The notes under the pieces are model-generated. The model saw only the letters and a list, made by a program, of their open reading frames with translations, did no database searches and was not told the DNA's origin. The translations under genes and the position numbers were made by a program. A DNA stretch of 10,955 nt from Glomus cerebriforme (taxonomy: Eukaryota > Glomeromycota > Glomeromycetes > Glomerales > Glomeraceae): contig QKYT01000935.1 in the NCBI GenBank assembly GCA_003550305.1, forward strand, positions 10,647 through 21,601. Direction: 5' to 3'. Shown here piece after piece: positions 8,510 through 10,955 of this stretch (position 1 is the stretch's first letter; every line of letters starts with the position of its first letter).

Positions 8510-10107
8510 ATGGATTTCATAAAAAATTTCTTTAATTATAATAAACACCAAATCGAACAAAAATATCTTAGTGGCAATATATTTGAACAGATAAAAGATT
8601 TTAAACATCGTAATTTAACTGAAGAACAAAATTTTTTAATCGATAAATTAATACTAAATAAAGAATTAAAAGAATATTATAAAAAGCATGGTTTATGTAA
8701 AGAATGCAAACAAGTTAATACTGGAGGTTGTAATTCTGATTTTTGGTGTCAGTCATGTAACGCCAAACATTTTCAACAAAATTTCCAAAATTGGACCAGT
8801 GGAAATCCTGATGTTGATAAATTAATTCAGAAATCTCAGCTTAATGCAAAAAATGAAAATGAAAAATTAGAATGGATTGAATATGATAGATTTGAAAATA
8901 TTAAATATATTACAAAAGGAGGTTTTGGAACAATTTATAAAGCATTATGGAAGGATGGAAGGATAGTCAAATGGAATTATGAAGATAATCAATGGAAGAG
9001 ATGTGGATGTAGAAATGTTGCTTTAAAAAGTTTAAATAATTCAAAAGATATAACATTGGAATTTTTAAATGAGGTAATATTTATAATTCATATTTTTAAT
9101 TAAATATTTATAATGAAAATTAACTGATTATATGATTATTAGATTAATTTACACTTGAGAATGAATAATTCATTTCAGATTATTAAAATTTATGGTATTA
9201 CTAAAGATCCTAAAACAAGTGACTTTATGATTGTAATGAGATATGCACGAAATGGTAATTTAAGACAAAAATTAAATAGAGAATTCAATTCATTGAATTG
9301 GAAAAATAAGCTTGAAATTCTAAGATATATTACAAGTGCTCTCAGTGATATTCATAAAGAGGAATTAACTCATCAGGATTTTCATAGCGGTAATATATTA
9401 AATATTGGGCATACTAACTGATTTAGGATTAAGTAAACCAGCAAATGAAAAACATGATAAAAAAGTATATGGGGTATTGCCATATGTAGCTCCTGAAGTT
9501 TTAAGAGAGAAAAAATATACAAAAGGAAGTGATGTTTATAGCTTTGGAATTATTATATATGAAGTAATTAATGGAGTACCTCCTTATTATGATATGGCTC
9601 ACGAAGAATTTCTAGCAATAAAAATATGCCAAGGACTTAGGCCAAGATTTAATATTAAAGTGCCTCAGTTAATAAATGATATAGCTAAAAAATGTGTGGA
9701 TGCCGATCAATTAAAAAGACCGACTGCAGAATATTTATATAAAATATTTGATCAATGGTTTTGGGATTTAAAAATAGTTAGAGTTGATAGTGAAATTTAT
9801 AAACAAATTAAGGAAGCAGACGAATTTAATGAAAAACAGTTAACTTTTACAAAATCATCAATTAGTACTGAACTTATATATACTACCCATCCTCAAGCTA
9901 TTTATACAAGTAGACTATTGAATTTTAATAATTTACCAGAACCAAGAAATGCAGATAATTGGGAAGAATATTCAGGTATTTAAACTATATATTATGGTTG
10001 TCTTTATTTTAAAATAATGATGGTAATATGCATTAATATTTTATCTTATAGATTCTATAAAAATTGACTTTACTAAACTTAATATTAATCCTCAAGATGA
10101 ATTTTAA
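8510..10107 (+). CDS. TKL-like protein kinase, three exons, one-base frameshift before the DFG position
   Basis: Paralog of the minus-strand kinase; an unnamed TKL-like kinase with unknown substrate. Exons are 8510-9073, 9143-9975 and 10052-10107. Exon 1 encodes a start about 14 residues longer than the paralog's, a CKEC..WCQSC segment (Cys 63, 66, 80, 83), NWTSGN, glycine loop KGGFGTIYKA (near 136-145) and VALKSL with Lys173. Exon 2 gives INLHLRMNNSFQIIKIYGIT, HQDFHSGN (HQD near 265-267, Arg of HRD replaced by Gln), TDLG, VAPE, SDVYSFG, GLRPRFNIKVPQL and the AIYTSRLLNF tail. Exon 3 ends with DSIKIDFTKL and NINPQDEF. The frame breaks between NIG and TDLG: GGGCATACTAACTGA reaches a stop at 9419-9421. 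Ignoring C9414 gives GHITDLGLSKP, and the joined exons then total exactly 484 codons including the stop. This could be a sequencing error, a pseudogene or a real null allele. Confidence 0.87.
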
Positions 10108-10592
10108 ATAAATTTAAAATTATTGATTTTTTTATTTATTTAATTATTTATTTTATTTTTTGTTTACCTTATTCTTCAATTTCATTTTTGTTTTTAGAAA
10201 GCAAGTGAAAATGTAAAAAATGATTATTTATGACAATAAAAATTTATAGCAACAATAATCAATAAATATCAAATGAAAGTTAAATATCCATGAACTACTA
10301 TATAATGAAAGTTTAAAAAATTTAAAAAGCTTAATTTGCGTATCATAATCATAGGCGTTAGTAAGCCATGAAATATATAATGCTCAATTGCCGATATCAC
10401 ATGGTGCACATGATCCATGACGATATCGGCGATAATAACTATTATAACTATTACATATCTTTAAAAATTTCACAAGATTCTACCACTATTAATGATAATC
10501 TCGACACATAAAATTATAAACTATGACGTAAAATCTAGTATCTCCTAATATAGCCTAATTACCTAATTATAGACCAAAAAAAAAAATAAATT
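10108..10592. other. AT-rich 3' flank of the plus-strand kinase
   Basis: Directly after the stop, an AATAAA overlaps and follows the TAA (10107-10112) and could serve in polyadenylation, though such words are common in this composition. The rest has no ORF; its one distinct feature is a GATATC hairpin. Confidence 0.5.
10390..10430. repeat. GCCGATATC..GATATCGGC hairpin
   Basis: The perfect 9-base arms GCCGATATC (10390-10398) and GATATCGGC (10422-10430) continue inward with CATGG / CCATG after a one- or two-base bulge, leaving a loop of about 10 bases. It stands out by GC content from the AT-rich surroundings. It could be a small foldback repeat or the core of a MITE; no function is evident. 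Confidence 0.6.
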
Positions 10593-10852
10593 ATGACTAT
10601 ACGTAAAAAGTATGGATTGTTACACATGTGTACCATTATACTTACTACAGTATATTTTATTTTGCTTAGCCGACTAGCCCATGATCAAACAAATAAATCT
10701 ATATTAAGTAAAACTAGTTGTCATGACACATCCTTTGTAAATTTACAAAAGGTAAAAAATATATATATATATATAAATACCTACTATTTTTTTAAAAAAA
10801 AAATTTCTCTCAAATCTAAAACACTAAATTCACTGAATTTCTCTTTAAACTC

Positions 10853-10886
10853 TTTTCTCTCTATAATTTTATTTTCTCTCTATAAT
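10853..10886 (+). repeat. direct repeat of TTTTCTCTCTATAAT in a pyrimidine-rich tract
   Basis: Two identical 15-base copies at 10853-10867 and 10872-10886, flanked by two copies of CTTTAAACTC, sit in a CT-rich stretch running to the right edge. CT-rich tracts next to TATA-like words are typical of fungal promoters, so a gene on the plus strand beyond the window is plausible. This is inference; no start codon follows within the window. Confidence 0.4.
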
Positions 10887-10955
10887 CTTCTTAAAAATAA
10901 ACTACCCCTTTAAACTCCTTCTTTATCTTTCCTTATACTGTATATAGGGGTTTTC

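Noticed and set aside
10593..10913. 106-codon open frame on the plus strand
   Set aside because: It is rich in Phe, Leu, Ser, Lys and Ile from an AT microsatellite and a CT-rich tract, with no recognisable domain. It overlaps what looks like promoter-type sequence. The first half could hide a short exon ending at a GT near 10750, but nothing supports it.
1..10955. tRNA, rRNA, CRISPR array, riboswitch or prokaryotic operon signals
   Set aside because: Scanning by eye found no T-arm or anticodon-arm pattern, no spaced direct repeats of CRISPR type and no Shine-Dalgarno-led gene chain. The introns and protein families are eukaryotic.

Overview
The window is very AT-rich eukaryotic DNA (short GT..AG introns of about 65-85 bases, long A/T tracts, a few N bases near the left end). 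Two protein families point strongly to an arbuscular mycorrhizal fungus of the Rhizophagus irregularis type: the expanded, unnamed TKL-like protein kinases with a CxxC..CxxC segment ahead of the kinase domain and a tail reading AIYTSRxLNFNNLPEP, and an Hsp70-like ATPase family. The organism is inferred from recalled family patterns; no search was run.

Layout from left to right. An orphan kinase tail lies at 327-677. Next is a small inverted-repeat-bounded element (791-1032) carrying degenerate telomere-type CCCTAA/CCTAA repeats. A badly decayed, 5'-truncated Hsp70-like pseudogene covers 1216-2985. A TTTTA microsatellite and a foldback MITE-like element (3344-3576) follow. A four-exon kinase gene runs on the minus strand (5727 to 4060). 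A 2.8-kb intergenic region holds a short coding-like island, a possible small inverted-repeat element and several E-box-type 10-bp palindromes. A three-exon kinase gene runs on the plus strand (8510-10107). The right end is non-coding, with a GATATC hairpin and a pyrimidine-rich tract that may be a promoter for a gene beyond the edge.

The two full-length kinases are divergently oriented paralogs. They share an N-terminal zinc-binding-like segment, kinase core, C-terminal tail, and the position and phase of the tail intron. A block of about 28 bases directly before each ATG is also shared. Each copy carries at least one defect. The minus-strand copy has Ile in place of the catalytic beta-3 lysine and an exon junction whose phases do not match. 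The plus-strand copy has a single extra base just before the DFG-equivalent and HQD instead of HRD. Together with the orphan tail and the Hsp70 relic, the region looks like an active birth-and-death zone for dispersed gene families, with small transposon-like repeats between the genes. I see no CRISPR array, tRNA, rRNA, bacterial operon or clearly new multi-gene system.
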